A stretch of 32,998 bases of DNA from Pseudomonadota bacterium (GCA_023415035.1 JAEZLX010000009.1:1-32998), one strand, 5' to 3'; shown: positions 23,149-30,884, counted from the stretch's first letter. Notes: generated from the letters alone by a model not told the origin. Program-made: numbers and translations.

Positions 23149-24099
23149 ATGCCCGACCAAACGCCCTCCGCACGCCTGACACTACCCACTCTCGGGCTGC
23201 TCATCCTTCCGCCTGTGCTCTGGGCCGGCAACGCCGTGGTGGGCCGAATGATGCAGCACACGCTGCCGCCTTTTACCTTCAATTTTCTACGCTGGGTGCT
23301 TGCCGGAGCGATGCTGTTGCCACTGGCTGGCTGGACCCTGCGCCGCGGCAGCGGGCTGGGCGCCCAGTGGAAGCGCTTCGCGCTGCTGGGTCTGCTGGGG
23401 GTAGGCCTTTACAACGCGCTGCAGTACTTGGCCCTGCGAACCTCGACCCCGGTGAACGTGACCCTGGTGGCCTCCAGCATGCCGATCTGGATGCTGATCC
23501 TTGGCCGCGTGCTCTATGGCGTCGCGATCCCGCGCCGGGCAGCGATCGGCTCGGTGCTGTCGCTGGCCGGTGTGGCGGTGGTGCTCTCCCGTGGCGACAT
23601 CGCCAACCTGCTGCAGATACGGCTCGTGCCGGGTGATGCCTGGATGCTGCTGGCCTCACTGAACTGGGCCTGGTACAGCTGGCTGCTGGTGCGACCGCCC
23701 GAGGGCGGCTATCCGGCCGCGATCCGCGGCGACTGGGCTGCCCTGCTGTTCGCGCAGATCGTCTTCGGCCTGTGCTGGTCGGGTGTGATGACCGCGGGTG
23801 AATGGCTGCTGCCGCTGGCGGCAGGGCACGAGGCGCCCACGCTGGTGTGGGGCTGGCCCATGGTACTCGCGCTGATCTACGTGGCCGTCGGACCTTCCCT
23901 GGTGGCGTATCGCTTCTGGGGCGCCGGCGTGGCCCGCGTCGGGCCGGCCATTGCCGGCTTCTTCAACAACCTCACCCCGCTGATCGCCGCCCTGCTCTCG
24001 GCCGCACTGCTGGGCGAGTTGCCCAAGCCGTACCACGGCCTGGCATTTCTGCTGATCGTGGGCGGTATCGTGGTGAGCTCGCGGCGGCCGGGCCGTTAA
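23149..24099 (+). CDS. EamA/DMT-family transporter
   Basis: Inner-membrane drug/metabolite transporter of 316 residues with ten predicted helices in two EamA repeats (about 14-145 and 158-312). Characteristic segments are LRWVLAGAMLLPLAG, LQYLALRTSTPVNVTLVASSMPIWMLI at the end of repeat one, and AGFFNNLTPLIAALLSAALLGE in repeat two. Family members export amino acids and other metabolites; no substrate can be assigned. The ATG has no clear Shine-Dalgarno. It lies between a divergent quinone reductase and a convergent SDR gene. Confidence 0.88.
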   Translation: MPDQTPSARLTLPTLGLLILPPVLWAGNAVVGRMMQHTLPPFTFNFLRWVLAGAMLLPLAGWTLRRGSGLGAQWKRFALLGLLGVGLYNALQYLALRTSTPVNVTLVASSMPIWMLILGRVLYGVAIPRRAAIGSVLSLAGVAVVLSRGDIANLLQIRLVPGDAWMLLASLNWAWYSWLLVRPPEGGYPAAIRGDWAALLFAQIVFGLCWSGVMTAGEWLLPLAAGHEAPTLVWGWPMVLALIYVAVGPSLVAYRFWGAGVARVGPAIAGFFNNLTPLIAALLSAALLGELPKPYHGLAFLLIVGGIVVSSRRPGR

Positions 24100-24129
24100 G
24101 CCGCCACCCGCCGCTGCCGGGAACCCGGC

Positions 24130-24930
24130 TCAGAACGTGCCCGGATACAGCCCGCCATCGGGCAGGATGTTCTGGCCGTTGATGTAGCCCGCGTGCACGC
24201 TGCACAAGAAAGCGCAGATGGCGCCGAACTCCTCCGGTCGGCCGAAGCGCTTGGCCGGGATCTGGGCCTCCTGCGCCGCGCGCACCTGCTCGACCGGCTG
24301 GCCACTTTTCTTCGCGGCACCAACGATGGTGCCCTGCAGGCGGTCGGTATCGAACTTGCCCGGCAGCAGGTTGTTGATGGTCACGCCTTGGGCAGCCAGG
24401 CTGCTGCGCGCCACGCCCGCGACAAAGCCGGTCAGGCCGCTGCGCGCGCCATTGGACAGACCCAGGATGTCGATCGGTGCCTTCACCGCGCTGCTGGTGA
24501 TGTTCACGATGCGGCCGAAGCCGCGTGCCGCCATGCCATCGACCGTGGCCTTGATGAGCTCGATCGGCGTGAGCATGTTGGCATCCACCGCTGCCAGCCA
24601 GGCCTCGCGGTCCCATTCGCGGAAGTCTCCAGGCGGTGGTCCGCCGGCATTGGTGACCACGATGTCGAAACCGGTCCCGGGGCCTCCGGGCGCCGAGAAG
24701 ATGGCCGCGCGCCCCTCGGCTTTGGTGATGTCGGCGGAGACCTCGATCACCTGGACGCCCTCCGGTGCACTCTCGCGGATGCGGGTTGCGGCAGCAGTCA
24801 GCGCCTCGGCACCGCGCGCCACCATCACGACATTCACGCCCTCAGCCGCCAGCGCGCTGGCGCAACCATAGCCCAGCCCCTTGCTCGCGCCGCCGACCAG
24901 CGCCCATCTGCCTCTGATACCCAGATCCAT
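24130..24930 (-). CDS. Atypical short-chain dehydrogenase/reductase
   Basis: SDR-fold protein of 266 residues. The cofactor loop is GGASKGLG (13-20) and the NAG motif is present (VVTNAGG, 92-97), so nucleotide binding is likely. The active-site serine region is NITSS (143-147). The classical YxxxK is missing: residues 152-172 read PIDILGLSNGARSGLTGFVAG, with no Tyr and no Lys; by spacing from S146 the expected Tyr is S159 and the expected Lys is R163. The C-terminal segment RFGRPEEFGAICAFLCS...GYINGQNILPDGG is typical of FabG-like SDRs. Reductase activity in the usual sense is therefore doubtful. It lies 14 bp after an EamA transporter gene, in an apparent two-gene operon; the Shine-Dalgarno GAGAGG overlaps that gene's stop. 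Confidence 0.87.
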   Translation of the reverse strand: MDLGIRGRWALVGGASKGLGYGCASALAAEGVNVVMVARGAEALTAAATRIRESAPEGVQVIEVSADITKAEGRAAIFSAPGGPGTGFDIVVTNAGGPPPGDFREWDREAWLAAVDANMLTPIELIKATVDGMAARGFGRIVNITSSAVKAPIDILGLSNGARSGLTGFVAGVARSSLAAQGVTINNLLPGKFDTDRLQGTIVGAAKKSGQPVEQVRAAQEAQIPAKRFGRPEEFGAICAFLCSVHAGYINGQNILPDGGLYPGTF

Positions 24931-24944
24931 GTTTTGTCATCCTC

Positions 24945-25889
24945 TCATTTCCGACCCGTGCGGGTCACCATGAAAACACCTGTCATCACCAGCACCGTAC
25001 CTGCCAGGATCCAGCCGGTGAACGGCTCGTCCAGCAGCAGCACACCCATCGCGATGGTGGACATGGGGCCGATCATGCCAGTCTGCGCGGCCAGTCCCGG
25101 TCCGATGCGCTCGATCGCCATCATCACCATGAGCACCGGCGCGAAGGTGCAGGCCGTGGCGTTGAGCACCGACAGCCAGATGACCTCCGGCGCCACCACG
25201 GCGGCCGACAGGGGGCGCATCAGCACGAACTGCAGCAGGCACAGCAGGCAGGCCACGCTGGTGGCCAGACTGACCAGGCGTATGGACCCCAGGCGCTTGA
25301 CCAGCTCGCCGCTGTAGACCAGATAGATCGCGTAACTGACGGCGCTGCCGAACACCAGCAGCGCGCCGATCGTGGCATCGTGGCCCAGGCCGACCAGCGC
25401 CTCATGCCCGAAGACCAGCAGCACCCCGCCGTAGCTCACGGCCATGGCCACGCCCTGGCGCAGGCTGATGCGACGGTGGTACAGCAGCCAGCCCAGCATG
25501 AGTACGAGCGTGGGGTTGAGGTAGAGGATCAGGCGCTCCAGACTTGCGCTGATGTACTGCAACCCCCAGAAGTCCAGGAAACTCGCGAGGTAATAACCCG
25601 TCAGCCCCAGACCCGCGATGCCCAGCCAGTCCCGACCTGTCAGCGGCGCTGCTCCCTTGGCCTTGGCCTGGCGGTGCGACCACCAGCCCAATCCCACGAA
25701 CAGCGGCAACGCGAACAGCATGCGGTACATGATGAGAGTGACCGCATCGACACCGTACCGGTAGGCGAGCTTGACGATGATGGCCTTGCCGGAAAAGGCA
25801 ATGGAGCCGGCCATCGCCAGCAGAAGGCCGGATACGAGTTGGCGGTGGGGCGGACGCTGTGGCAGCCCCTGGGCGGTGGACGAGGACAT
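24945..25889 (-). CDS. EamA/DMT-family transporter, operon with the SDR
   Basis: Ten-helix inner-membrane transporter of 314 residues with two EamA repeats (about 17-145 and 165-308). Characteristic stretches are GLQYISASLERLILYLNPTLVLML at the end of the first repeat, with Arg/Glu-rich ERL, and LAAQTGMIGPMSTIAMGVLLLDEP in the second. The start at 25889 is chosen over the earlier in-frame codon at 25937 because it directly precedes the short Gln/Pro-rich tail and first helix. It is unlike the EamA protein at 23149 in length and loops, so the two are not recent duplicates. Substrate unknown. Confidence 0.87.
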   Translation of the reverse strand: MSSSTAQGLPQRPPHRQLVSGLLLAMAGSIAFSGKAIIVKLAYRYGVDAVTLIMYRMLFALPLFVGLGWWSHRQAKAKGAAPLTGRDWLGIAGLGLTGYYLASFLDFWGLQYISASLERLILYLNPTLVLMLGWLLYHRRISLRQGVAMAVSYGGVLLVFGHEALVGLGHDATIGALLVFGSAVSYAIYLVYSGELVKRLGSIRLVSLATSVACLLCLLQFVLMRPLSAAVVAPEVIWLSVLNATACTFAPVLMVMMAIERIGPGLAAQTGMIGPMSTIAMGVLLLDEPFTGWILAGTVLVMTGVFMVTRTGRK

Positions 25890-25919
25890 TGGCACGATTA
25901 TCGAGCGCCTGCGGCTACC

Positions 25920-25956
25920 GTGCCGGCACTCGGACATGCCGGTTGGCGAAGCCGGC
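25920..25956. promoter_or_regulatory. Palindrome and hairpin between the FNR-type gene and the EamA operon
   Basis: GTGCCGGCAC (25920-25929) is a perfect palindrome 31 bp upstream of the EamA start. GCCGG (25938-25942) and CCGGC (25952-25956) can form a stem after the regulator's stop. The first may be an operator, the second a weak terminator; neither has a T-run. Confidence 0.3.
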
Positions 25957-25979
25957 CCTCGCCAGCCAATGGCGGAAAC

Positions 25980-26690
25980 TCAGTCGCGCGGGGCGTACAG
26001 ACGTGCCTCGTCAAGCACGCGGAACACCCGGCCCTGGCGGTCGATTGCCTTGATCACACCCTCGCGGACAAACGCATTGAGCGTGCGGCTCACAGTTTCG
26101 AGCTTGAGGTCCAGCATGGCCCCCATGTCTTCGCGCGAGAACAGCGTGGACACCGCGCTGTCGTGAGCCGAGCGCATCTTGAGGATCAGGCCGGCCACTC
26201 GCTGGCGGGCATTGCCAAAGTTCAGGTCGGCCAGCCAGTCCTCCGCCTCCTTGAGGCTCTGGTGCCATTTCTGCAACAGGCGGCGGTGCAGTCGGGGGGT
26301 CTCGCGGTCCAGCCTCTGCACCACCTGCAGCGGAATGCGGCACGCACGCACGGGCGAGAGTGCAATGGCGTCGGAGTCGTAGGCCGGGGACATGAGCGCC
26401 TCCAGCCCGATGATGTCGCCAGCCCGCAGCACGCGCACGATGCGCTGGCGGCCGTCCACGGTGTTGCGCACCAGCTTGACCATGCCTGAGCGCAGCGAAT
26501 AAAGCGAAGTCGCTGTCTCGTTCATGCGCACCAGTGGCTGGCCGGCCTGGAACTCGAGGTCGTCGATGGGGGTGTGGATGAGGTTGAAATCCTCGTCGTG
26601 CAGGTCCGCGAACAGAACCATGTCGCGGATGCCACAGCGGCGGCAATCTGCCGTGCCCCGCCAGGCGGTATCTTGCTTGATGGAAATCAT
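25980..26690 (-). CDS. FNR-family transcription regulator lacking one cluster cysteine
   Basis: CRP/FNR-type regulator of 236 residues: cyclic-nucleotide-binding-like beta-roll (about 38-125), long dimer helix (about 127-160), and winged helix-turn-helix (about 165-232). The recognition helix contains E198-T-V-S201-R202, the ExxSR pattern by which E. coli FNR reads TTGAT half-sites. The N-terminus has C16-RR-C19 but the third cluster cysteine expected at +6 is L25; C117 matches the internal FNR cysteine. Only three cysteines exist in the whole protein, so a standard [4Fe-4S] sensor is unlikely. The ATG at 26690 is preferred to a TTG at 26711. An FNR-type box and a -10 lie upstream (26733-26775), pointing to self-control. 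Confidence 0.88.
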   Translation of the reverse strand: MISIKQDTAWRGTADCRRCGIRDMVLFADLHDEDFNLIHTPIDDLEFQAGQPLVRMNETATSLYSLRSGMVKLVRNTVDGRQRIVRVLRAGDIIGLEALMSPAYDSDAIALSPVRACRIPLQVVQRLDRETPRLHRRLLQKWHQSLKEAEDWLADLNFGNARQRVAGLILKMRSAHDSAVSTLFSREDMGAMLDLKLETVSRTLNAFVREGVIKAIDRQGRVFRVLDEARLYAPRD

Positions 26691-26725
26691 GGCGAAAACG
26701 CGCGTCCCCAATGATTGGAACGCCT

Positions 26726-26747
26726 GGTGCCGACTATAGCCGGCACC
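26726..26747. repeat. Long imperfect palindrome upstream of the FNR-type gene
   Basis: GGTGCCG (26726-26732) and CGGCACC (26741-26747) flank an eight-base centre that contains CTATAG, itself a palindrome. The whole 22-bp element has a single mismatched pair. It spans the proposed -10 and transcript start of the regulator gene, so it could be a second operator or a 5' hairpin. Confidence 0.45.
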
Positions 26748-26775
26748 CCCTCCCTGGGAATTTGACTTATGTCAT
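26733..26775 (-). promoter_or_regulatory. FNR-type box and -10 for the regulator's own gene
   Basis: TTGAC-TTAT-GTCAT (26762-26775) is a near-symmetric FNR/CRP-family site with the correct four-base spacer. On the minus strand TATAGT (26733-26738) matches TATAAT in five of six places and puts the start near 26726, so the box is centred at about -42, the class II activation position. No -35 hexamer is visible, as expected for an activator-dependent promoter. The box overlaps the stop codon of the ATPase gene. Confidence 0.55.
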
Positions 26776-28577
26776 TGTATCGGCGGGGTGCAGGCCAGCA
26801 CCTCGTCGAGCGTGGTGAGCCCCTCGGCAATGCGCGCAGCGCCCGCCAGTCGCAGCGGGCGCATGCCATCGGCCACGGCCTGGCGACGCAGGAGCTCGAT
26901 TTTCGGCTCACGGCTGACCTTTTCCTTGAACGCCTCGGTCACCGTCAGCAGCTCGTACAGACCCATGCGCCCCTTGAAGCCGGTCATGCGGCAGTCGACA
27001 CAGCCCACGGGCTGGTAGGGCCTATAGGCGCCGTTGACCTGCCATGGCCGGACCAGATCGGCCAGCGCCTCGCGCGAGGCGGACAGACGCTCGTCCTCCA
27101 CACGCACGCGGCAGGCCGGGCACAGGGTTCTGACCAGGCGCTGTGCCAGCACGCCCAGCACCGTGGCATTGATGAGATAGGGCGGGATGCCCAGCTCCAT
27201 CAGACGCATGATGGCCGAAGGTGCATCGTTGGTGTGCAGGGTGGTGAACACCAGGTGGCCCGTGAGCGCGGCCTGGATCGCCATTTCGGCGGTCGCGAGA
27301 TCGCGGATCTCGCCGACCATGATGATGTCCGGGTCCTGCCGCATGAGCGCGCGCAGCCCGTCGGCGAAATCCAGATCCAGGTGGGCCTGCACCTGCGTCT
27401 GGTTGAACGCGGGCTCGATCATCTCGATCGGGTCCTCGATGGTGCTGACGTTGACCTCCTCCGTCGCCAGCCGCTTGAGCGTGGCGTACAGCGTGGTCGT
27501 TTTGCCCGAGCCTGTGGGACCGGTGACGAGAATGACCCCGTGCGGGCGGCGCGTGAGGGACTCCCAGCGCTGGGCGTCGTGCGGCGAGAACCCGAGCGCT
27601 CCGAGATCCTTGACCGTGGCGTCAGGATCGAAGATCCGCATCACGAGCTTCTCGCCGAAGGCGGTGGGCAGGGTCGACAGCCGCATCTCGACCTCGTCGC
27701 CCTTGCCCTGACCAGATGGCCTCAGCGTCTTGATGCGCCCGTCCTGGGGACGGCGGCGCTCAACCACGTCCATGCGGCCCAGCAGCTTGACACGCGCGAT
27801 CATGGCGTTCATGACACCGATCGGCAACTGGTACACCGGGTGCAGTACCCCGTCGATGCGGAAGCGGATGACGCCCTGGTCGCGCCGCGGTTCCAGGTGA
27901 ATGTCGCTGGCGCGCTGGTCGAATGCATATTGCCAGAGCCAGTCGACCACCTGCACCACGCCCTGGTCATTGGCGTCAAGCTGGCGGTTGGTCTTGCCCA
28001 GTTCGACCAGCTGCTCGAAACTGGCCAGGCTGCTCTGGCTGCCCGATTTGGTGGCCGCGCGCACTGACTTGGCCAATGCAAAGAACTCGGCGGTGTAGCG
28101 GGCGATCTCCTGGGGATCGGCCAGTGCCAGGCGCACCGAGCGCCGCGTCTGCCGCTCGACCTCGGGCACCCAGTCTCGCACGAAGGGTTCGGCCGTGGCC
28201 ACCACCACCTCGCTCGGGCCCACCTGCACCGGCAGCACCCGGTGACGTTCGGCATAGGCGGCGCTCATCACGTCGGCCACCTTCGCCACGTCGACCTTGA
28301 GCGGGTCGATACGCACATAGGCCAGACCCGTTCGCGCAGCAAGCCACTGCGTCAGGTCCTCCGCATTGAGCACCTTGCCGTCGGACTGGCGCGGCACACC
28401 CAGCAGCGACAGCCGCTGGACGGGATGCTGTGCGCTTTCGGCCGACGCCATGCGGGTCGCGGTACGCTCGGCCACCTCGGGCGAAATCACACCGTCCTCG
28501 CGCAGCCATTGCAACAGCACCCGCCAGCCCAGCGGACCATGGATCTCCTGAGCCTTTGGCGATGGTGCAGTCTTCAT
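26772..28577 (-). CDS. GspE/PilB-type secretion ATPase, orphan
   Basis: Hexameric ATPase of type II secretion / type IV pilus assembly class, 601 residues. An N-terminal GspE-N-like domain (about 50-170) precedes the N2 domain (SDIHLEPRRDQGVIRFRIDG, 224-243). ATPase motifs are Walker A GPTGSGKT (353-360), Asp box STIEDPIE (379-386), Walker B DPDIIMVGEIRD (415-426) with E423, and His box TGHLVFTTLHTN. The zinc-binding C486-x2-C489 and C526-x2-C529 are intact, a GspE/PilB mark. No pilin, platform or secretin gene is adjacent. The ATG at 28577 is 2 bp after the stop of the spermidine-synthase-like gene with a weak Shine-Dalgarno, so translation is probably coupled. The frame extends upstream into that gene, which I reject. 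Confidence 0.9.
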   Translation of the reverse strand: MKTAPSPKAQEIHGPLGWRVLLQWLREDGVISPEVAERTATRMASAESAQHPVQRLSLLGVPRQSDGKVLNAEDLTQWLAARTGLAYVRIDPLKVDVAKVADVMSAAYAERHRVLPVQVGPSEVVVATAEPFVRDWVPEVERQTRRSVRLALADPQEIARYTAEFFALAKSVRAATKSGSQSSLASFEQLVELGKTNRQLDANDQGVVQVVDWLWQYAFDQRASDIHLEPRRDQGVIRFRIDGVLHPVYQLPIGVMNAMIARVKLLGRMDVVERRRPQDGRIKTLRPSGQGKGDEVEMRLSTLPTAFGEKLVMRIFDPDATVKDLGALGFSPHDAQRWESLTRRPHGVILVTGPTGSGKTTTLYATLKRLATEEVNVSTIEDPIEMIEPAFNQTQVQAHLDLDFADGLRALMRQDPDIIMVGEIRDLATAEMAIQAALTGHLVFTTLHTNDAPSAIMRLMELGIPPYLINATVLGVLAQRLVRTLCPACRVRVEDERLSASREALADLVRPWQVNGAYRPYQPVGCVDCRMTGFKGRMGLYELLTVTEAFKEKVSREPKIELLRRQAVADGMRPLRLAGAARIAEGLTTLDEVLACTPPIQ

Positions 28578-28579
28578 GT

Positions 28580-29335
28580 TCAGCTTTTCACGGGTTTGAA
28601 CACGCGCAGCCATTTGACAGCCGGCAGCCCCCATCGGGCAGCCGTGTCTTCGGCTCGCTCAAGCAGTGCCATACGGGTCAGCTTCGCAGGCGTGCGCAAG
28701 GCCATCACGATGGTGTTGCCCTCGCGCGTGGGCCGGAACGCCCAGACGGCGTCCTCGCCGAAGGCCTCGCTGATGGCTGCCAGCGAGCGTTCGTAACTGG
28801 CGTCGCGCCCGAAAAGATTGACCGTCATGGCGCCATCCTCCGTCAGCAGCGCGCGACAGTCGGCGTAGAAATCAGCACTGTCGAGCACTGGCGCCGCGGC
28901 TTCATGGTCGTACAGGTCCACCTGCACCGCGTCGTATCGCCCCAGGTGCTCCGTGCGCCGGATCTCCTGACCCGCCTCGGCCAGGATCACGCGCAGCCTC
29001 GGGCCATCGGCCGGCAGTTTGAACCACTGCCTGCACACCGCGAGCACCTGCGGATTGATTTCGATGGCCGTGGTGTCCATGCGCAGCTTCTTGAAGCAGA
29101 ACTTGGTGAGAGCGGCCGACCCCAGACCGAGCTGCAGGGCGCGGCGCTTGGGCACGGTTGCCGGATCCACGAACAGCAGCCAGGCCATCATGCGCTGGAC
29201 ATACTCCAGCTCGATATCGAAGGGCGAGTCGATGAGCATCGAGCCCTGGACCCATTCGGTACCCAGGTGCAAGAACCGCACCTCGCCATCTTCCGAAATG
29301 GTGACTTCGGGCAGCTCCGTGCGGGCAGCCTTCAT
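28580..29335 (-). CDS. Spermidine-synthase-like protein, probably not a true SpeE
   Basis: Rossmann-fold aminopropyl/methyltransferase-like protein of 251 residues. The SAM-loop segment is LQLGLGSAALTK (68-79), followed by AIEINPQVLAVCRQWF with E92, and VDLYDHEAAAPV with D140 and D143 where SpeE has its catalytic aspartate. The GGGDG motif of authentic spermidine synthases, whose Asp holds the substrate, reads LGLGS here, and the short N-terminal strand domain is reduced. Polyamine synthesis is therefore uncertain; an unknown SAM or decarboxy-SAM-dependent reaction is possible. GAGGAG lies upstream of the ATG at 29335. It is coupled to the GspE-type ATPase gene. Confidence 0.8.
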   Translation of the reverse strand: MKAARTELPEVTISEDGEVRFLHLGTEWVQGSMLIDSPFDIELEYVQRMMAWLLFVDPATVPKRRALQLGLGSAALTKFCFKKLRMDTTAIEINPQVLAVCRQWFKLPADGPRLRVILAEAGQEIRRTEHLGRYDAVQVDLYDHEAAAPVLDSADFYADCRALLTEDGAMTVNLFGRDASYERSLAAISEAFGEDAVWAFRPTREGNTIVMALRTPAKLTRMALLERAEDTAARWGLPAVKWLRVFKPVKS

Positions 29336-29410
29336 GCGCGGCTCCTCATGAGGCTGCCATCAGCCACCTGTTGCCCATCCCTCCGATACTGTTTCGTTGA
29401 CATCGTTTGC

Positions 29411-29450
29411 GCCTTGAAAAGGCCTATTATCAGCTCGAGGCTCCAGCCTC
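29411..29450 (-). terminator. Two small hairpins after the deoxyinosine-glycosylase gene
   Basis: GAGGC/GCCTC (29437-29441 with 29446-29450, four-base loop) overlaps the stop of the glycosylase gene, and GCCTT/AAGGC (29411-29415 with 29419-29423) follows. Neither is trailed by a U-tract on the minus strand. Together they may mark the end of the tatD-glycosylase transcript. The rest of the 113-bp gap to the next gene shows no clear promoter. Confidence 0.3.
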
Positions 29451-29967
29451 AGCGCAGCAGTCCGGCCTGCTTGAACACCTCGCGCCACGACTGGAGCTTG
29501 CGCTCAAAACTCCAGCTCGCGTTGGCGGGACTGGTGGACGGCAGGCGGTACACCGGCAGGCCCAGCTTGCGGGTATGCCGGGCATGGCGGAAGCTTTCAC
29601 CACCGTTGTGGGCGATGGCTGCCAGATCGGGACACTCGCGCACCAGCCGGTCCAGATCATTGAGCCGCGCATTGCGGATGTTCGTGTCCAGGCTCCCCTC
29701 CCGCTCGCACGCGGCGTACACGTCCCAGATGCCCAGTCCCCGTGCGCGCACGGCATCCAGCCGCTGCTGGTAAGGCATCGCCACAAGGTCCACCTGCCAG
29801 AGCGCGCCCAGGATCTTCCAGAAATGGTTGCGGGGGTGGCCGTAGTACTGCCGGGCCCGCAGCGAGGCGACGCCCGGAAAGCTGCCCAGCACGACCAGGC
29901 GCGTTCGCTCATCGAGCACGGGTGGCAGGCCCAAGAGCACTGGCTCGTCAACAAGGATGCCCGTCAC
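29449..29967 (-). CDS. DNA-deoxyinosine glycosylase (uracil-DNA glycosylase superfamily, family 6)
   Basis: Base-excision repair enzyme that removes hypoxanthine from DNA after adenine deamination; 172 residues. The family signature is strong: LVVLGSFPGVASLRARQYY (24-42), HPRNHFW (44-50), then GIWDVYAACEREGSLDTNIR and the second active-site loop LPSTSPANA (142-150). The start is GTG at 29967, which overlaps the tatD stop in a GTGA, four bases; the upstream frame is only a shadow of tatD. The overlap implies coupled translation. Function rests on family resemblance; mismatch-uracil activity is the main alternative. Confidence 0.85.
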   Translation of the reverse strand: MTGILVDEPVLLGLPPVLDERTRLVVLGSFPGVASLRARQYYGHPRNHFWKILGALWQVDLVAMPYQQRLDAVRARGLGIWDVYAACEREGSLDTNIRNARLNDLDRLVRECPDLAAIAHNGGESFRHARHTRKLGLPVYRLPSTSPANASWSFERKLQSWREVFKQAGLLR

Positions 29968-30836
29968 GCAGCGGCGTCCTCCAGCGCTTGCAGGCGCGGC
30001 AGCGCTGCCTGGGCATTGGCCGTGGTCGCGGCGGCCAGATCGTGCGCCGTGATACCGCGCAGGGTGGCGATTTCCGCGCCGATGCGGGGCAGCTCGGCGG
30101 GCGTGTTCAGCCCCTGCGGCTTCCCCATCGCCCGTTCGGCGGCGGTGGCATACAGCCATTGCGGCGGGATGTCAGGGGCATCTGTCTCCAGCACCAGCGC
30201 ATCTGCCGGCAGGCTGGCCGCCAGGGTGCGCAGGCGACGCGCCGCATCAAAGGTGGACGCCCCGCCAAAGCCCAGCTTGAAACCCTGCGCCAGGAATGCC
30301 CGTGCCTGCTCGGCACTGCCGCTGAATGCGTGCGCGATGCCCCCGCCCGTGGGCAGTTCACGCAGGTGCTTGAGCAACAGATCGGCGCTGCGCCGCACAT
30401 GCAGGATCACCGGCAGCCCATGCTGGCGAGCCAGCCTGAGCTGGGCACGGTAGAAATGCTGCTGGCGCTCGCGCATGGCGGGTTCACACATCGCCGGCAC
30501 GAAAAAATCCAGCCCGATCTCGCCCACCGCCACCAGGCGCGGGTCACCCCGGTGTGCCTGAAGCTCGGCGTCCAGCCGGTCCAGGTCCTCATCGTGCGCC
30601 TGGGGCACGTAGAGCGGATGGATGCCCAGCGCATACGCGTCTCCGAAAGCATGCGCCAGTTCGCGCACAGCGCGGAAGTTGGCCACTTCCACCGCGGGAA
30701 TCACGCAGCGGTGCACGCCGCGCTCGCGCGCCAGCGCCCGCGCCTGGCGGGCCAGCACGTGCGCTTCACCAAACTCGGGCGCATCCAGGTGACAGTGTGT
30801 GTCGATCCACATGAGAGGAAGGCCGGCAGTCGCCAT
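29964..30836 (-). CDS. TatD-family metal-dependent hydrolase (DNase)
   Basis: TIM-barrel metalloenzyme of 290 residues; family members are 3'-5' exonucleases or D-aminoacyl/other hydrolases. Metal ligands are H14 and H16 (THCH), E106 (GEIGLD), H146 (VILHVRRS), H169 (GIAHAFSG) and D219 (ETDAPDIPP). A later start at 30812, giving MWIDTHCHLD, is also reasonable; neither has a clear Shine-Dalgarno. The stop overlaps the GTG of the deoxyinosine glycosylase by four bases, tying the protein to DNA repair. It is divergent from a META-domain lipoprotein gene. Confidence 0.92.
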   Translation of the reverse strand: MATAGLPLMWIDTHCHLDAPEFGEAHVLARQARALARERGVHRCVIPAVEVANFRAVRELAHAFGDAYALGIHPLYVPQAHDEDLDRLDAELQAHRGDPRLVAVGEIGLDFFVPAMCEPAMRERQQHFYRAQLRLARQHGLPVILHVRRSADLLLKHLRELPTGGGIAHAFSGSAEQARAFLAQGFKLGFGGASTFDAARRLRTLAASLPADALVLETDAPDIPPQWLYATAAERAMGKPQGLNTPAELPRIGAEIATLRGITAHDLAAATTANAQAALPRLQALEDAAA

Positions 30837-30861
30837 CAGGGGTATAACCGGTCATGATCAT

Positions 30862-30884
30862 TGTGCCTTGGCTTGCGAGGCACA
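30862..30884. promoter_or_regulatory. Inverted repeat in the tatD / META-lipoprotein divergent region
   Basis: TGTGCCT (30862-30868) and AGGCACA (30878-30884) are perfect seven-base arms nine bases apart, lying 25 bp upstream of tatD and about 50 bp upstream of the lipoprotein gene. It could serve either gene as an operator. An ATGATCAT palindrome lies beside it. Confidence 0.35.

Noticed and set aside
23149..25889. Two EamA transporters as a duplicated gene pair
   Set aside because: Their sequences differ throughout, they are on opposite strands, and no nucleotide repeat was noticed; they are more likely independent family members.
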